64,000 nt of DNA from Rhizobacter sp964253025 (lineage in GTDB: Bacteria; Pseudomonadota; Gammaproteobacteria; Burkholderiales; Burkholderiaceae_C). The stretch is taken from the NCBI RefSeq assembly GCF_964253025.1, contig NZ_CAXUQC020000001.1:62001-126000 (forward strand), written 5' to 3'. How positions within the stretch are numbered: position 1 is the first letter of the stretch; the number at the start of each line of letters is the position of its first letter. The translations under genes were made by a program, and so were the position numbers. Shown one piece after another: positions 25,961-34,669 of this stretch. A model generated the notes under the pieces. That model had not been told where the DNA came from. It did no database searches and saw only the letters and a list, made by a program, of their open reading frames with translations.

Positions 25961-26878
25961 ATGAGTGATCCGCTCACCGAAGTCATTCGCTTGCTCAAGC
26001 CGCGCGCCGTCGTGGCCAACCTCATCAGCGGCAAGGGCGACTGGGCCGTGCGGTATGCCGCCTACGGCCAGCCGGGCTTCTGCATCATTCTCGAAGGCAG
26101 CTGCCGTCTGGCCGTCGACAGGCAGCCGGAGGTGACGCTGAATGCCGGCGACTTCGTCCTGCTGCCCGCGACGCCGCCTTTCAGCCTCTCCAGCTTCGGC
26201 CAGGCGCCCACGATCCACATCGATCCACATGTCGTGCCCGGGGGGCAGGGCGAGCTTCGCCACGGCGAGCCGGTCGGAGCGCCGGACATGCGCTCGCTCG
26301 GCGGGGCCTTCGCCTTCGACGGGGCCGGTCCCGAGCTGCTGGTCACGCTGTTGCCACCGGTCGTCCATGTGAAGGGCTCCCGGCGCCTCGGGCAGCTGGT
26401 GCGCATGGTGGCCGAGGAGTACGAGGACCCGCAGCCGGGCAGGGACCTCGCCTTGTCGCACCTCGTCGGCATGCTGCTCGTGGAGGCAATGCGCTCGACG
26501 ACGGCCGGTTCGGCGCCGCCCGGCCTGTTGCGCGGCCTTGGCGATGCGCGCCTCGCGCCTGCACTGCATCAGCTGCATGCGAACGTGGCCCGCGCCTGGA
26601 CGGTGGCCGACCTCGCCGAGCGTTCCGCCTTGTCGCGCTCGGCCTTCTTCGATCGATTCACCCGCACCGTCGGCAGCACGCCGATGGAGTACCTGCTGGG
26701 TTGGCGCATGACGCTCGCGAAGGCCCTGCTGCGCCACGAGCGCATGGCGGTGGCCGACGTGGTGGAGCGGGTGGGCTATGGGTCGACCAGCGCCTTCAGC
26801 GTCGCCTTCTCCCGCCATGTCGGGCAGTCGCCGAGCCGCTATGCCCGGGGCGGCGACACCCCGCCGACGGGGCCGTGA
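25961..26878 (+). CDS. AraC-family regulator with N-terminal cupin domain
   Basis: 305 residues. The N-terminal cupin_6-type domain (1-170) includes CIILEGSCRLAVD and GDFVLLPATPPF. The C-terminal HTH (about 195-290) has LAERSALSRSAFFDRF, MEYLLGWRMTLAKALL and STSAFSVAFSRHVGQSPSRY. Paired divergently with the SDR gene. Such regulators usually control the neighbouring oxidoreductase; the ligand is unknown. Confidence 0.87.
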   Translation: MSDPLTEVIRLLKPRAVVANLISGKGDWAVRYAAYGQPGFCIILEGSCRLAVDRQPEVTLNAGDFVLLPATPPFSLSSFGQAPTIHIDPHVVPGGQGELRHGEPVGAPDMRSLGGAFAFDGAGPELLVTLLPPVVHVKGSRRLGQLVRMVAEEYEDPQPGRDLALSHLVGMLLVEAMRSTTAGSAPPGLLRGLGDARLAPALHQLHANVARAWTVADLAERSALSRSAFFDRFTRTVGSTPMEYLLGWRMTLAKALLRHERMAVADVVERVGYGSTSAFSVAFSRHVGQSPSRYARGGDTPPTGP

Positions 26879-26899
26879 GCGAAAGCCACCTTCTGTAAA

Positions 26900-27577
26900 A
26901 TGCCCGGCATGTCCACCGAACTTCAAGAACTCTTCGACAACAACCTGCGATGGTCCCGGGACATGGAGCAGCGCACGCCCGGCTTCTTCACGAGCCTGCT
27001 GGCGCAACAGGCCCCGCAATACCTCTGGATCGGTTGTGCCGACAGCCGCGTGCCTGCGAACGAACTCGTCGGCCTGCTGCCGGGTGAGCTCTTCGTGCAC
27101 CGCAACGTGGCCAACGTGGTGGTGCACTCCGATCTCAACTGCCTGTCGGTGATCCAGTTCGCCACCGACATGCTCAAGGTGCAGCACATCATCGTCGTCG
27201 GCCACTCCGGTTGCGGCGGCGTGGCGGCTTCGCTGAACGACGTGTCCGTCGGCCTCGCCGACAACTGGCTGCGCCATGTGAAGGATGTGCGGCACCGCCA
27301 CCAGGCCTGGCTCGACACGGTGGCGGTCGATCGGCGCGTCGATGCGCTGTGCGAGCTCAACGTCATCGAGCAGTCGCTCAACGTCTGCCACACCACCGCC
27401 GTCCAGGACGCCTGGGCCCGAGGACAGTCGCTGGTGGTGCACGGGTGGTTCTATCGCCTCGGCGACGGTCGCCTGAAAGACCTCGCCATCACGGTCGCGA
27501 ACCCCGACGAGCTGACGCAGGCCTACGACCGGGCCCTCGCTGCCGTGCAACGACGCTACACGCCTGCAGAAGCCTGA
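26900..27577 (+). CDS. can: Beta-class carbonic anhydrase
   Basis: 225 residues. Zinc and catalytic residues are C46, D48 and R50 (CADSRV), then H102 and C105 (GHSGCGG), exactly the beta-class pattern. It interconverts CO2 and bicarbonate in the cytoplasm. A second Met at 26909 (MSTELQELF) is an equally good start. TAAAAT at 26896-26901 looks like a -10 element, which would favour the later start. aceK follows within three bases, suggesting co-transcription. Confidence 0.93.
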   Translation: MPGMSTELQELFDNNLRWSRDMEQRTPGFFTSLLAQQAPQYLWIGCADSRVPANELVGLLPGELFVHRNVANVVVHSDLNCLSVIQFATDMLKVQHIIVVGHSGCGGVAASLNDVSVGLADNWLRHVKDVRHRHQAWLDTVAVDRRVDALCELNVIEQSLNVCHTTAVQDAWARGQSLVVHGWFYRLGDGRLKDLAITVANPDELTQAYDRALAAVQRRYTPAEA

Positions 27578-27579
27578 CC

Positions 27580-29403
27580 ATGCGGCGCATGGCGGTCTTC
27601 CCCCAAGCACTGACCGACCTGCGGGCATTCGACATCGCGCAGGCGATGCTCGACGGGTTCGACCGTCACTACCGGCTGTTCCGCGGGACCAGTGCTGCCG
27701 CCAAGGCCCGCTTCGAGGAAGCCGACTGGCGCGGGCAGCAGCGCAGCCAGAGCGAGCGCATCGAGTTCTACGACGTGCGGGTGGAGGAAGCCGCCGAGCG
27801 GCTGCAGACCGAGTTCAAGGTGAGCGAACTCAGCATGGACGTGTGGCAGCAGGTCAAGCTGCACTACATCGGCCTGCTCACCAACCATCACCAGCCCGAG
27901 CTTGCCGAGACCTTCTTCAATTCGGTCACGACGAAGATCCTGCACCGCAGCTACTTCAAGAACGACTTCATCTTCGTGCGGCCCACGATCTCGACCGAGT
28001 ACATCGAGAACGACGAGCCCGCTGCGCTTCCCACCTACCGGGCCTACTACCCGTCCAAGGAAGGCATGCACGAGACCTGGACGCGGGTGATCAGCAATTT
28101 CCAGCTGCAGCTCGAGTTCGAGGACCTGGCGCGTGACATCCGCCACGTGGAGGAAGCCGTGGGCACGGAGCTCGGCGACTTCCGTCCGCGGGCGAACTTC
28201 CAGTTCCAGGTCCTGAGTTCGCTGTTCTTTCGCAACAAGGGCGCCTACGTCGTCGGCAAGATCATCAACGGGTTCAAGGAAACGCCCTTCGCGTTGCCGA
28301 TCCTCCACGCACCGAGCGGGCTGCTGACGATCGACACCGCGCTCTTCGGAGAGGCCGACCTGCAGATGCTGTTCAGCTTCGCGCGGGCCTACTTCATGGT
28401 GAACATGGAGATCCCGTCGGCCTACGTGCAGTTCCTGCGCTCGATGATGCCGCGCAAGCCGCGCACCGAGATCTACAACACCCTCGGCCTGCAGAAGCAC
28501 GGCAAGAACCTCTTCTACCGCGACTTTCTCGCCCACCTTCGCCACAGCGGCGACCAGTTCCGCATCGCGCCCGGCATCAAGGGCATGGTCATGCTGGTGT
28601 TCGACCTGCCGTCGTTCCCCTACGTGTTCAAGATCATCAAGGACTTCTACCCGCCGCAGAAGGACACCACGCGGGAGCAGATCAAGGGCAAGTACCTGCT
28701 GGTGAAGCAGCACGACCGCGTGGGCCGCATGGCCGACACGCTGGAGTTCTCGAACGTGGCCTTCCCGCGTGCCCGCTTCGAGGACGAACTCGTGGCTGAG
28801 TTGAAGCACTTCTGCCCGAGCCTGCTGGAGGAAGACGGCAGCGACCTCGTCATCCGGCACGTCTACATCGAGCGCCGCATGATTCCGCTCAACATCTACC
28901 TGCAGGAAGCCACGCCCAAGCAGATGGAGCATGCGGTGATCGAGTACGGCAACGCCATCAAGGACCTGGTCTCGGCCAACATCTTCCCGGGCGACATGCT
29001 GTGGAAGAACTTCGGCGTCACCCGCGACGGCAAGGTCGTCTTCTACGATTACGACGAGATCGAGTACCTCACCGACTGCAACTTCCGCCGCGTGCCGGAG
29101 CCGCGCAACGAGGAGGAGGAGATGTCGGGCGAGATCTGGTATTCGGTGGGGCCGAAGGACGTCTTCCCCGAGACCTTCGAGCCCTTCCTGCTCGGCAACC
29201 CGGGAGTGCGCGACGTCTTCATGAAGCACCATGCCGACCTGCTCGACGCGGGCTTCTGGCAGGGGCACAAGGAGCGCATCCTCTCGGGCCACGTCCACGA
29301 CGTGTTCCCGTACGACACGCGGCGCCGCTTCAAGCACCTTCGGCGCCAGCGCGAGGCGGCAGCGTTGCAGGCCGCGCAGTCCCAGGCGACCCCCGCGCCC
29401 TGA
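27580..29403 (+). CDS. aceK: Isocitrate dehydrogenase kinase/phosphatase
   Basis: 607 residues, slightly longer than the E. coli enzyme (578). It phosphorylates and dephosphorylates isocitrate dehydrogenase and so diverts carbon into the glyoxylate shunt, which fits growth on acetate, fatty acids or other C2-yielding substrates. APGIKGMVMLVFDLPSF (near residue 330) is the ATP-binding signature of AceK. KNFGVTRDGKVVFYDYDEI holds the likely catalytic and metal residues. aceA and aceB are not in the window. Confidence 0.95.
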   Translation: MRRMAVFPQALTDLRAFDIAQAMLDGFDRHYRLFRGTSAAAKARFEEADWRGQQRSQSERIEFYDVRVEEAAERLQTEFKVSELSMDVWQQVKLHYIGLLTNHHQPELAETFFNSVTTKILHRSYFKNDFIFVRPTISTEYIENDEPAALPTYRAYYPSKEGMHETWTRVISNFQLQLEFEDLARDIRHVEEAVGTELGDFRPRANFQFQVLSSLFFRNKGAYVVGKIINGFKETPFALPILHAPSGLLTIDTALFGEADLQMLFSFARAYFMVNMEIPSAYVQFLRSMMPRKPRTEIYNTLGLQKHGKNLFYRDFLAHLRHSGDQFRIAPGIKGMVMLVFDLPSFPYVFKIIKDFYPPQKDTTREQIKGKYLLVKQHDRVGRMADTLEFSNVAFPRARFEDELVAELKHFCPSLLEEDGSDLVIRHVYIERRMIPLNIYLQEATPKQMEHAVIEYGNAIKDLVSANIFPGDMLWKNFGVTRDGKVVFYDYDEIEYLTDCNFRRVPEPRNEEEEMSGEIWYSVGPKDVFPETFEPFLLGNPGVRDVFMKHHADLLDAGFWQGHKERILSGHVHDVFPYDTRRRFKHLRRQREAAALQAAQSQATPAP

Positions 29404-29413
29404 CGGAGCGGCC

Positions 29414-29908
29414 ATGACGATCGGCGAAGCCCTCGAACTGGCCAGCTACGTCGTGACCGTCGTCGGCCTGCCCTTCGCGATCGGGGCCTTCCTCATCGAG
29501 CAGCGACGCGAGCGCGAGAATGAAGAGGAGGAGGGCTACCAGCTGCTCTCCGACGCCTACAACGACTTCCTCAAGATCGTGCTCGCCAACGCCGACCTGC
29601 GGCTGCGCAGCAGCACCGCGCTGCACGACCCCACGCCGGAGCAGAACGAGCGGCGCGTCGTCATCTTCGACATGCTGATCTCGCTCTTCGAGCGCGCCTA
29701 CCTGGTGAGCTACAAGCCGGAGATGAGTCCCACCGAGCAACGCCGCTGGAACTCCTGGGACGACTACATGCGCGAGTGGCTGCGGCGCGACGACTTCTTC
29801 AATGCGCTGCCGCTGCTGCTGCGCGGCGAGGATCCGGAATTCCAGAAGTACATCCTGGCCCTGGCGCAGGACGAACGCGGCGGCAGCGTGCTGCTGTCGG
29901 CGTCCTGA
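29414..29908 (+). CDS. Uncharacterised small membrane-anchored protein
   Basis: 164 residues from ATG at 29414, eleven bases after aceK. One N-terminal membrane helix (SYVVTVVGLPFAIGAFLIE, about 10-28) is followed by a charged stretch RRERENEEEE and a soluble helical domain rich in Leu, Arg and aromatics. No catalytic motif is recognised. The arrangement (short helix, then QRRERENEEEEG) recalls small proteins annotated only as DUFs. It may be co-transcribed with aceK. Confidence 0.7.
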   Translation: MTIGEALELASYVVTVVGLPFAIGAFLIEQRRERENEEEEGYQLLSDAYNDFLKIVLANADLRLRSSTALHDPTPEQNERRVVIFDMLISLFERAYLVSYKPEMSPTEQRRWNSWDDYMREWLRRDDFFNALPLLLRGEDPEFQKYILALAQDERGGSVLLSAS

Positions 29909-29935
29909 CGGCGGGCCCACCAACGAGGTGATGCC

Positions 29936-31126
29936 ATGAACGATCCCATCCTCATCGTCTCCGCCGCCCGCACCCCCATGGGCGGCTTGCTCGGTGACTT
30001 CGCCGCGATGCCGGCCCATGCCCTTGGCGCCGTTGCCATCCGCGAGGCCCTGGCCCGTGCCGGCGTGGCGGGCGAGGCCGTCGACGAGGTGCTGATGGGC
30101 AACTGCCTGATGGCGGGCCAGGGGCAGGCGCCCGCGCGACAGGCCGCGCTGGGCGCCGGGCTGCCGCACTCGGCGGGCGCCGTGACCCTGTCGAAGATGT
30201 GCGGCTCCGGCATGCGGGCCCTGATGTTCGGCCACGACATGCTGGTGGCCGACAGCGCCCGGGTGGTGGTGGCCGGCGGCATGGAGAGCATGACCAACGC
30301 GCCGCACCTGATGTTCGCCCGCAAGGGCGTGCGCTACGGCGCGGCCGCGGTCTACGACCACATGGCGCTCGACGGCCTGGAAGACGCCTACGACCGCACC
30401 CCCACCGGCGGGCGGGCGATGGGCGTGTACGCCGAAGCCTGCGCGTCGACCTTCGGCTTCAGCCGCGAAGCCCAGGACCGCTTTGCCGTCGCGTCCACCG
30501 AGCGCGCCCAGGCGGCCAACCAGGACGGGGGCTTCGACTGGGAAATGGCGCCGGTGACGGTGCCGGGTCGAGGCGGTGACACGGTCGTCTCACGCGACGA
30601 GCAACCCTTCAAGGCGCGGCTCGACAAGATCCCGACCCTCAAGCCCGCGTTCAAGGATGGCGGCACGATCACGGCGGCCAACGCCTCCAGCATCTCCGAC
30701 GGGGCCGCGGCGCTGGTGCTGATGCGCGAGAGCACGGCTCGCACGCTGGGCTGCACGCCCGTTGCCCGCATCGTCGGCCATGCCGTGCATGCCCAGGCGC
30801 CGGACCAGTTCACCACGGCCCCGGCGGGCGCCGTCAGGAAATTGCTGGACAAGACCGGCTGGGCCGCCGCGGACGTGGACCTGTGGGAAATCAACGAGGC
30901 CTTTGCGGTGGTGACGATGGCCGCGATGCAAGCCTTCGACCTTCCGCATGATCGGGTGAACGTGCACGGCGGCGCCTGTGCCCTCGGCCACCCGATCGGC
31001 GCGAGTGGCGCGCGCATCGTCGTCACCCTGCTGGGGGCGATGCGGCGTCGTGGCGCGCGCCGCGGCGTCGCCGCACTCTGCATCGGGGGTGGCGAAGCCA
31101 CGGCGCTGGCGGTGGAACGCCTGTGA
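29936..31126 (+). CDS. Acetyl-CoA C-acyltransferase (thiolase)
   Basis: 396 residues. The acyl-enzyme Cys is C89 in LSKMCGSGM. The second active-site segments are NVHGGACALGHPIGASGAR near residue 345 and CIGGGEATALAVE at the C-terminus. It catalyses thiolysis of beta-ketoacyl-CoA, or the reverse condensation to acetoacetyl-CoA. The TGA overlaps the GTG of the next gene. Placement beside HMG-CoA lyase points to leucine or fatty-acid breakdown. Confidence 0.92.
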   Translation: MNDPILIVSAARTPMGGLLGDFAAMPAHALGAVAIREALARAGVAGEAVDEVLMGNCLMAGQGQAPARQAALGAGLPHSAGAVTLSKMCGSGMRALMFGHDMLVADSARVVVAGGMESMTNAPHLMFARKGVRYGAAAVYDHMALDGLEDAYDRTPTGGRAMGVYAEACASTFGFSREAQDRFAVASTERAQAANQDGGFDWEMAPVTVPGRGGDTVVSRDEQPFKARLDKIPTLKPAFKDGGTITAANASSISDGAAALVLMRESTARTLGCTPVARIVGHAVHAQAPDQFTTAPAGAVRKLLDKTGWAAADVDLWEINEAFAVVTMAAMQAFDLPHDRVNVHGGACALGHPIGASGARIVVTLLGAMRRRGARRGVAALCIGGGEATALAVERL

Positions 31127-31797
31127 CCCGGCCGAGCGTGCTGGTGGTCGGCGCCTCGCGCGGCATCGGCCTCGAGTTCTGCCGACAGTACCTGGCCCAG
31201 GGTGCCCACGTGGTGGCCACCGCCCGCAGCAGCGAGGGCCTTGCCGCCTTGTCGGCCCTGGGCGCGCGCGCCCTGCGCCTGGACACCACCCGGCTCGACA
31301 GCACCGCGGGCCTCGCGTGGCAGCTCGATGGCGAGCGCTTCGACATCGCGGTGCTCAGCGCCGGGGTCTACGGGCCGGAGGGTGAGGCGCTCATGACGCC
31401 CACCGAGGCGCAGTTCGACGACGTCATGCACACCAACGTGCTGGGGCCGATGCGCGTCATCCCGCAGATCGCCGACGCGCTGGCGCCGGGCGCGCGCCTC
31501 GTGGTCCTCTCGTCACGCATGGGCTCCATCGGTGCGCGAACCGCGACCTTCGGCTGGCTGTATCGGGCCTCCAAAGCCGCACTCAACTCGGTGCTCAAGG
31601 ACGCGTCGCTCGCCTTTGGCGACCGCGCCACCTGCGTGGCCGTCCATCCCGGCTGGGTGCAGACTGACATGGGCGGCGGCGGCGCGGACCTGACGGTTGA
31701 GCAGAGCGTATCGTCCTTGCGGACGCTCATCGGGCGGCTGGGTCCGCAGGACACCGGCCGTTTCCTCGATCACGACGGCACCGCCATTCCCTGGTAG
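31123..31797 (+). CDS. SDR-family oxidoreductase
   Basis: 224 residues, starting at GTG in a GTGA overlap with the thiolase stop. The cofactor motif is GASRGIG (10-16), SAGVYG replaces the usual NAG-type motif, and the catalytic Tyr-Lys pair is in YRASKAA, preceded by the Ser in VLSSRMG. It belongs to the C-factor/CsgA-like subgroup of classical SDRs. Translational coupling suggests it works with the thiolase, perhaps on a hydroxyacyl intermediate. Confidence 0.87.
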   Translation: MTRPSVLVVGASRGIGLEFCRQYLAQGAHVVATARSSEGLAALSALGARALRLDTTRLDSTAGLAWQLDGERFDIAVLSAGVYGPEGEALMTPTEAQFDDVMHTNVLGPMRVIPQIADALAPGARLVVLSSRMGSIGARTATFGWLYRASKAALNSVLKDASLAFGDRATCVAVHPGWVQTDMGGGGADLTVEQSVSSLRTLIGRLGPQDTGRFLDHDGTAIPW

Positions 31798-31823
31798 CCC
31801 GTTCCCACTGTCCGGACGTTTCG

Positions 31824-32345
31824 ATGACGACCCATTCCCTGCGCTCCCAGTTCGATTGCATGGCCCGGTACGGCGAGTGGGCCACCCGCAAGCTGCTCGA
31901 TCAGCTGTCCGGCCTTCCCGAGGCGGACTACCGTGCCGACGTCGGGCTCTTCTTTCGCAGCATCCATGGCACCCTCAACCACCTGCTGGTGGCAGAGCAC
32001 GGGCTGTGGTTCGTGCGCTTCGCCGAAGGGGCCTCACCCCGGCTGCGCCTCGACCAGGAGCTCGAAGCGGACCGCGGTGTGCTGGCCGCGCGGCTCGTCG
32101 AAGGGGCGGCCCGTTGGCGCCCCTGGCTGGCCAGCGTGCCGGACGAGCGCCTCGACGGGCGCATCGACTACCGTGGCACCGACGGGCAGGCGCGGTCCCT
32201 GCCGTTCTCGCCGACCCTGGCCCATGTCTTCAACCACGGCACCCACCACCGCGGCCAGATCAGCGCCGCGCTTACCATGCTCGGTCACCCGGCACCCGAG
32301 CTGGACCTGGTGTGGATGCTCCAGGCGGAGAGCACGCGCGCTTGA
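31824..32345 (+). CDS. DinB-family protein
   Basis: 173 residues. It has the DinB/YfiT four-helix pattern: FDCMARYGEWATRKLLDQL at the start, then HGTLNHLLVAEHGLWFVRF, and HVFNHGTHHRGQISAALT. Three His (in TLNHLL and GTHHRG) are placed as the family's metal ligands. Such proteins are often thiol- or metal-dependent transferases or hydrolases of unknown substrate. It lies within the thiolase to HMG-CoA lyase run. Confidence 0.87.
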   Translation: MTTHSLRSQFDCMARYGEWATRKLLDQLSGLPEADYRADVGLFFRSIHGTLNHLLVAEHGLWFVRFAEGASPRLRLDQELEADRGVLAARLVEGAARWRPWLASVPDERLDGRIDYRGTDGQARSLPFSPTLAHVFNHGTHHRGQISAALTMLGHPAPELDLVWMLQAESTRA

Positions 32346-32445
32346 GTCCTGGGTGCCACTCGACTCCCCACGTGCCGGACCTTCCGGTATCGTGCTTCGA
32401 TGTGCCGGGAATTGAGGCCCTGGCGCCCAGGATGAGGATGCAATC

Positions 32446-33366
32446 ATGGTGTTTCCCGAACGCGTGACCTTGGTCGAGGTCGGCCCGCGCGACGGCTTGC
32501 AGAACGAAGCCCGTCCGGTGTCGGCCGCCGACAAGATCGCGCTGGTGCATGCGCTGCAGGCGGCCGGCCTGCGCCACATCGAGGTGACGAGCTTCGTCAG
32601 CCCGCGCTGGGTGCCGCAGATGGCTGACAACGCCGAGGTGATGGCGGGCATGGCGCGCGCGCCGGGCGTTCGCTACGCCGTGCTCACCCCCAACATGAAA
32701 GGACTCGAGGCCGCACTGGCCTCCCGTCCGGACGAAGTCGTTGTCTTCGCCGCGGCCACCGAGGCCTTCAGCCAGCGCAACATCAACTGCAGCATCGACG
32801 AGAGCTTCGAGCGCTTCCGGCCGCTCGTGGCCGAAGCGCATCGCCACGGCATCAAGGTGCGGGGCGCCGTCTCGTGCGCGCTCGGCTGCCCTTACCAGGG
32901 CGAGGTGTCGGGCGACGAGGTGGAGCGTGTCGTCCGGCTGATGAAGGAAGTGGGTGTCGACCACTGCGGCGTGGCCGACACCATCGGCACGGGCACGCCG
33001 CGGCGGGTGCAGCAGGCGCTGGAACGGGCGCTGCGCCACTACTCCCTGGGCGAGGTCAGCGGCCACTTCCACGACACCTGGGGCCAGGCCCTGGCGAACG
33101 TCTACGCGAGCCTGGAGATGGGCGTCCACACCTTCGACGCCAGCGTCGGGGGACTGGGCGGCTGCCCGTACGCCAAGGGCGCGACCGGCAACGTCGCCAC
33201 CGAGGACGTGCTCTACCTGCTCGACGGCCTGGGCATCGAGACCGGCGTCGACCTCGAGCGACTGGTCGACGCGGCGGCCGGCATCTCGCAGGCGCTGGGT
33301 CGCCCGGTGGCATCCCGTGTGGGCCGGGCCGTGCTGGCGCGTCGTGAGCGGAGTGCTGCACCATGA
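32446..33366 (+). CDS. mvaB: Hydroxymethylglutaryl-CoA lyase
   Basis: 306 residues of DRE-TIM metallolyase fold. EVGPRDGLQNE near the start holds the catalytic Arg and metal-binding Asp. GHFHDTWGQALANV supplies the metal-binding His pair. GGLGGCPYAKGATGNVATED carries the active-site Cys. It splits HMG-CoA into acetoacetate and acetyl-CoA, the last step of leucine breakdown. Its stop overlaps the next start (ATGA). Confidence 0.94.
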   Translation: MVFPERVTLVEVGPRDGLQNEARPVSAADKIALVHALQAAGLRHIEVTSFVSPRWVPQMADNAEVMAGMARAPGVRYAVLTPNMKGLEAALASRPDEVVVFAAATEAFSQRNINCSIDESFERFRPLVAEAHRHGIKVRGAVSCALGCPYQGEVSGDEVERVVRLMKEVGVDHCGVADTIGTGTPRRVQQALERALRHYSLGEVSGHFHDTWGQALANVYASLEMGVHTFDASVGGLGGCPYAKGATGNVATEDVLYLLDGLGIETGVDLERLVDAAAGISQALGRPVASRVGRAVLARRERSAAP

Positions 33367-33998
33367 ACGACGGATTCGAACGGGTGACGGCCTGGCTGGC
33401 CGCCCGGAACCACCCGCATGCGCCCATGGCGCTGCCCGTCGCCGCGCGCACGGCACGCGAGGCGGCCGACGGCCTGGGCGTGGCGCTCGGCCAGATTGCC
33501 AAGAGCGTCATCTTCAGACGTCTGGCGGACGACGTCGCGGTGCTGGTGGTGGCCTCGGGCGACCGGCGGGTGGACGAGCGCAAGGTGGCGGCCATCACCG
33601 GGCCGCTGGGCCGGGCCGATGCCCGCTTCGTCAAGGAGCGCACCGGGTTCTCGATCGGCGGCGTGTCGCCGGTCGCCCACCGTGAGCGCCCGGTGACGCT
33701 CGTGGACCGCGAGTTGTTCCGCTTCGACACCGTCTGGGCCGCGGCCGGCCATCCCAACGGCGTGTTCGCCGTGGCACCTGCAGCGCTGGTGGCGCTCACC
33801 GGCGCACCGCCCGCCGACGTGGTGCAGTCGGTGCCATCGCCATGCAATGACGTCTGCCAGGTCGACCCGGCGCTGGGGTGGTGCCGCGGCTGCGGGCGCA
33901 CGCTCGAGGAGATCGCGGCCTGGTCCACCCTGGACGACGCCGGCAAGCTTGCCGTGCGAGACACGGCTGCCGCGCGGCTGGGGAGCGGCACGCCATGA
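33363..33998 (+). CDS. YbaK/EbsC-type aminoacyl-tRNA deacylase fused to a DUF1289 domain
   Basis: 211 residues. Residues 1-155 are a YbaK-type editing domain (LGQIAKSVIFR with the conserved Lys, GFSIGGVSPVAH, and FDTVWAAAGHPNGVF). The last ~50 residues are a DUF1289 Cys-rich module (SPCNDVCQVDPALGWCRGCGRTLEEIAAW), normally a separate small protein. It probably deacylates a mischarged tRNA; the four Cys may bind a metal. Coupled by ATGA overlaps to genes on both sides. Confidence 0.85.
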   Translation: MNDGFERVTAWLAARNHPHAPMALPVAARTAREAADGLGVALGQIAKSVIFRRLADDVAVLVVASGDRRVDERKVAAITGPLGRADARFVKERTGFSIGGVSPVAHRERPVTLVDRELFRFDTVWAAAGHPNGVFAVAPAALVALTGAPPADVVQSVPSPCNDVCQVDPALGWCRGCGRTLEEIAAWSTLDDAGKLAVRDTAAARLGSGTP

Positions 33999-34390
33999 AC
34001 CTCATCCGCTTCGAGTTCGACCTGGCCGGTGCGGAGACGCCGGCGCTGTTCTCCGCGCTGCCCCAGGCCGTGCGCGAGTTCAGCGTGGCAATCGACCTGT
34101 GGCCGGCGGCGCCTGAGCCGGGGCACCCGAGTGAGCCGTGGGTCCGGTTGATGTGGGCCTGCGCGCCCGAGGGCGCGACGCCAGGCCGCTGGGTGTGCGA
34201 GCAGGTGATCTCCCGATGGCAAGCCGAAACGCTCGAGGCCGTCAGCGCGAGCCTGGCGCCCGGGCGAGACGCGTTCGCCGTGCACGTCCCGCCAGCCTCG
34301 GCGCCTGCCCGACCGGCGTTCGTCCTTGGCGAGCGCCGGTTTGTCGGCGAAGGTGCGCTGACGTCGCTGGTCACCGCGCTTCGCGGCTGA
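33995..34390 (+). CDS. Hypothetical protein at the end of the mvaB run
   Basis: 131 residues, starting in an ATGA overlap with the YbaK-DUF1289 gene. The sequence (MNLIRFEFDLAGAETPALF ... WVCEQVISRWQAETLEAVSASLAPG) suggests a small alpha/beta protein without membrane segments or known motif. I do not recognise it. The coupling says it is expressed with the upstream enzymes. Confidence 0.65.
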   Translation: MNLIRFEFDLAGAETPALFSALPQAVREFSVAIDLWPAAPEPGHPSEPWVRLMWACAPEGATPGRWVCEQVISRWQAETLEAVSASLAPGRDAFAVHVPPASAPARPAFVLGERRFVGEGALTSLVTALRG

Positions 34391-34558
34391 GGGGAAAGGC
34401 GGGCGGCCACGCCGGCCCGCGCGCGCGAACGTGGCGTTCGGGTGCTCCAACCCTGACATCGAAAGCCACGTCTCGACAGCACCTAGCGAAAGTCCCTAGC
34501 CCTGTTTCGGGCCCACTCTCGCGATGAGAAACCGGTGCCAAGGGTTGCTCCGGGGTTT

Positions 34559-34602
34559 GTCAGCCAACGGTCAGGTTGCCGTCAGAACGCCGTCAGGACC
34601 CC
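34559..34602. promoter_or_regulatory. Four GTCAG direct repeats at an exact 11-bp period
   Basis: GTCAG begins at 34559, 34570, 34581 and 34592. Three of the four units also end in CC or CCC. The array sits 68-111 bp upstream of the MHS transporter start. Direct repeats spaced one helical turn apart are the usual operators of OmpR/PhoB-family response regulators. Confidence 0.6.
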
Positions 34603-34669
34603 CGCTGAAGATGCCCCCAGCCCCCTTGACGGGTGGTGGCCCACAGCAAAGAACTTGGAGCTTGACATC

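Noticed and set aside
27211..27579. An upstream extension of aceK
   Set aside because: It overlaps the carbonic anhydrase in another frame; AceK homology begins after the ATG at 27580.
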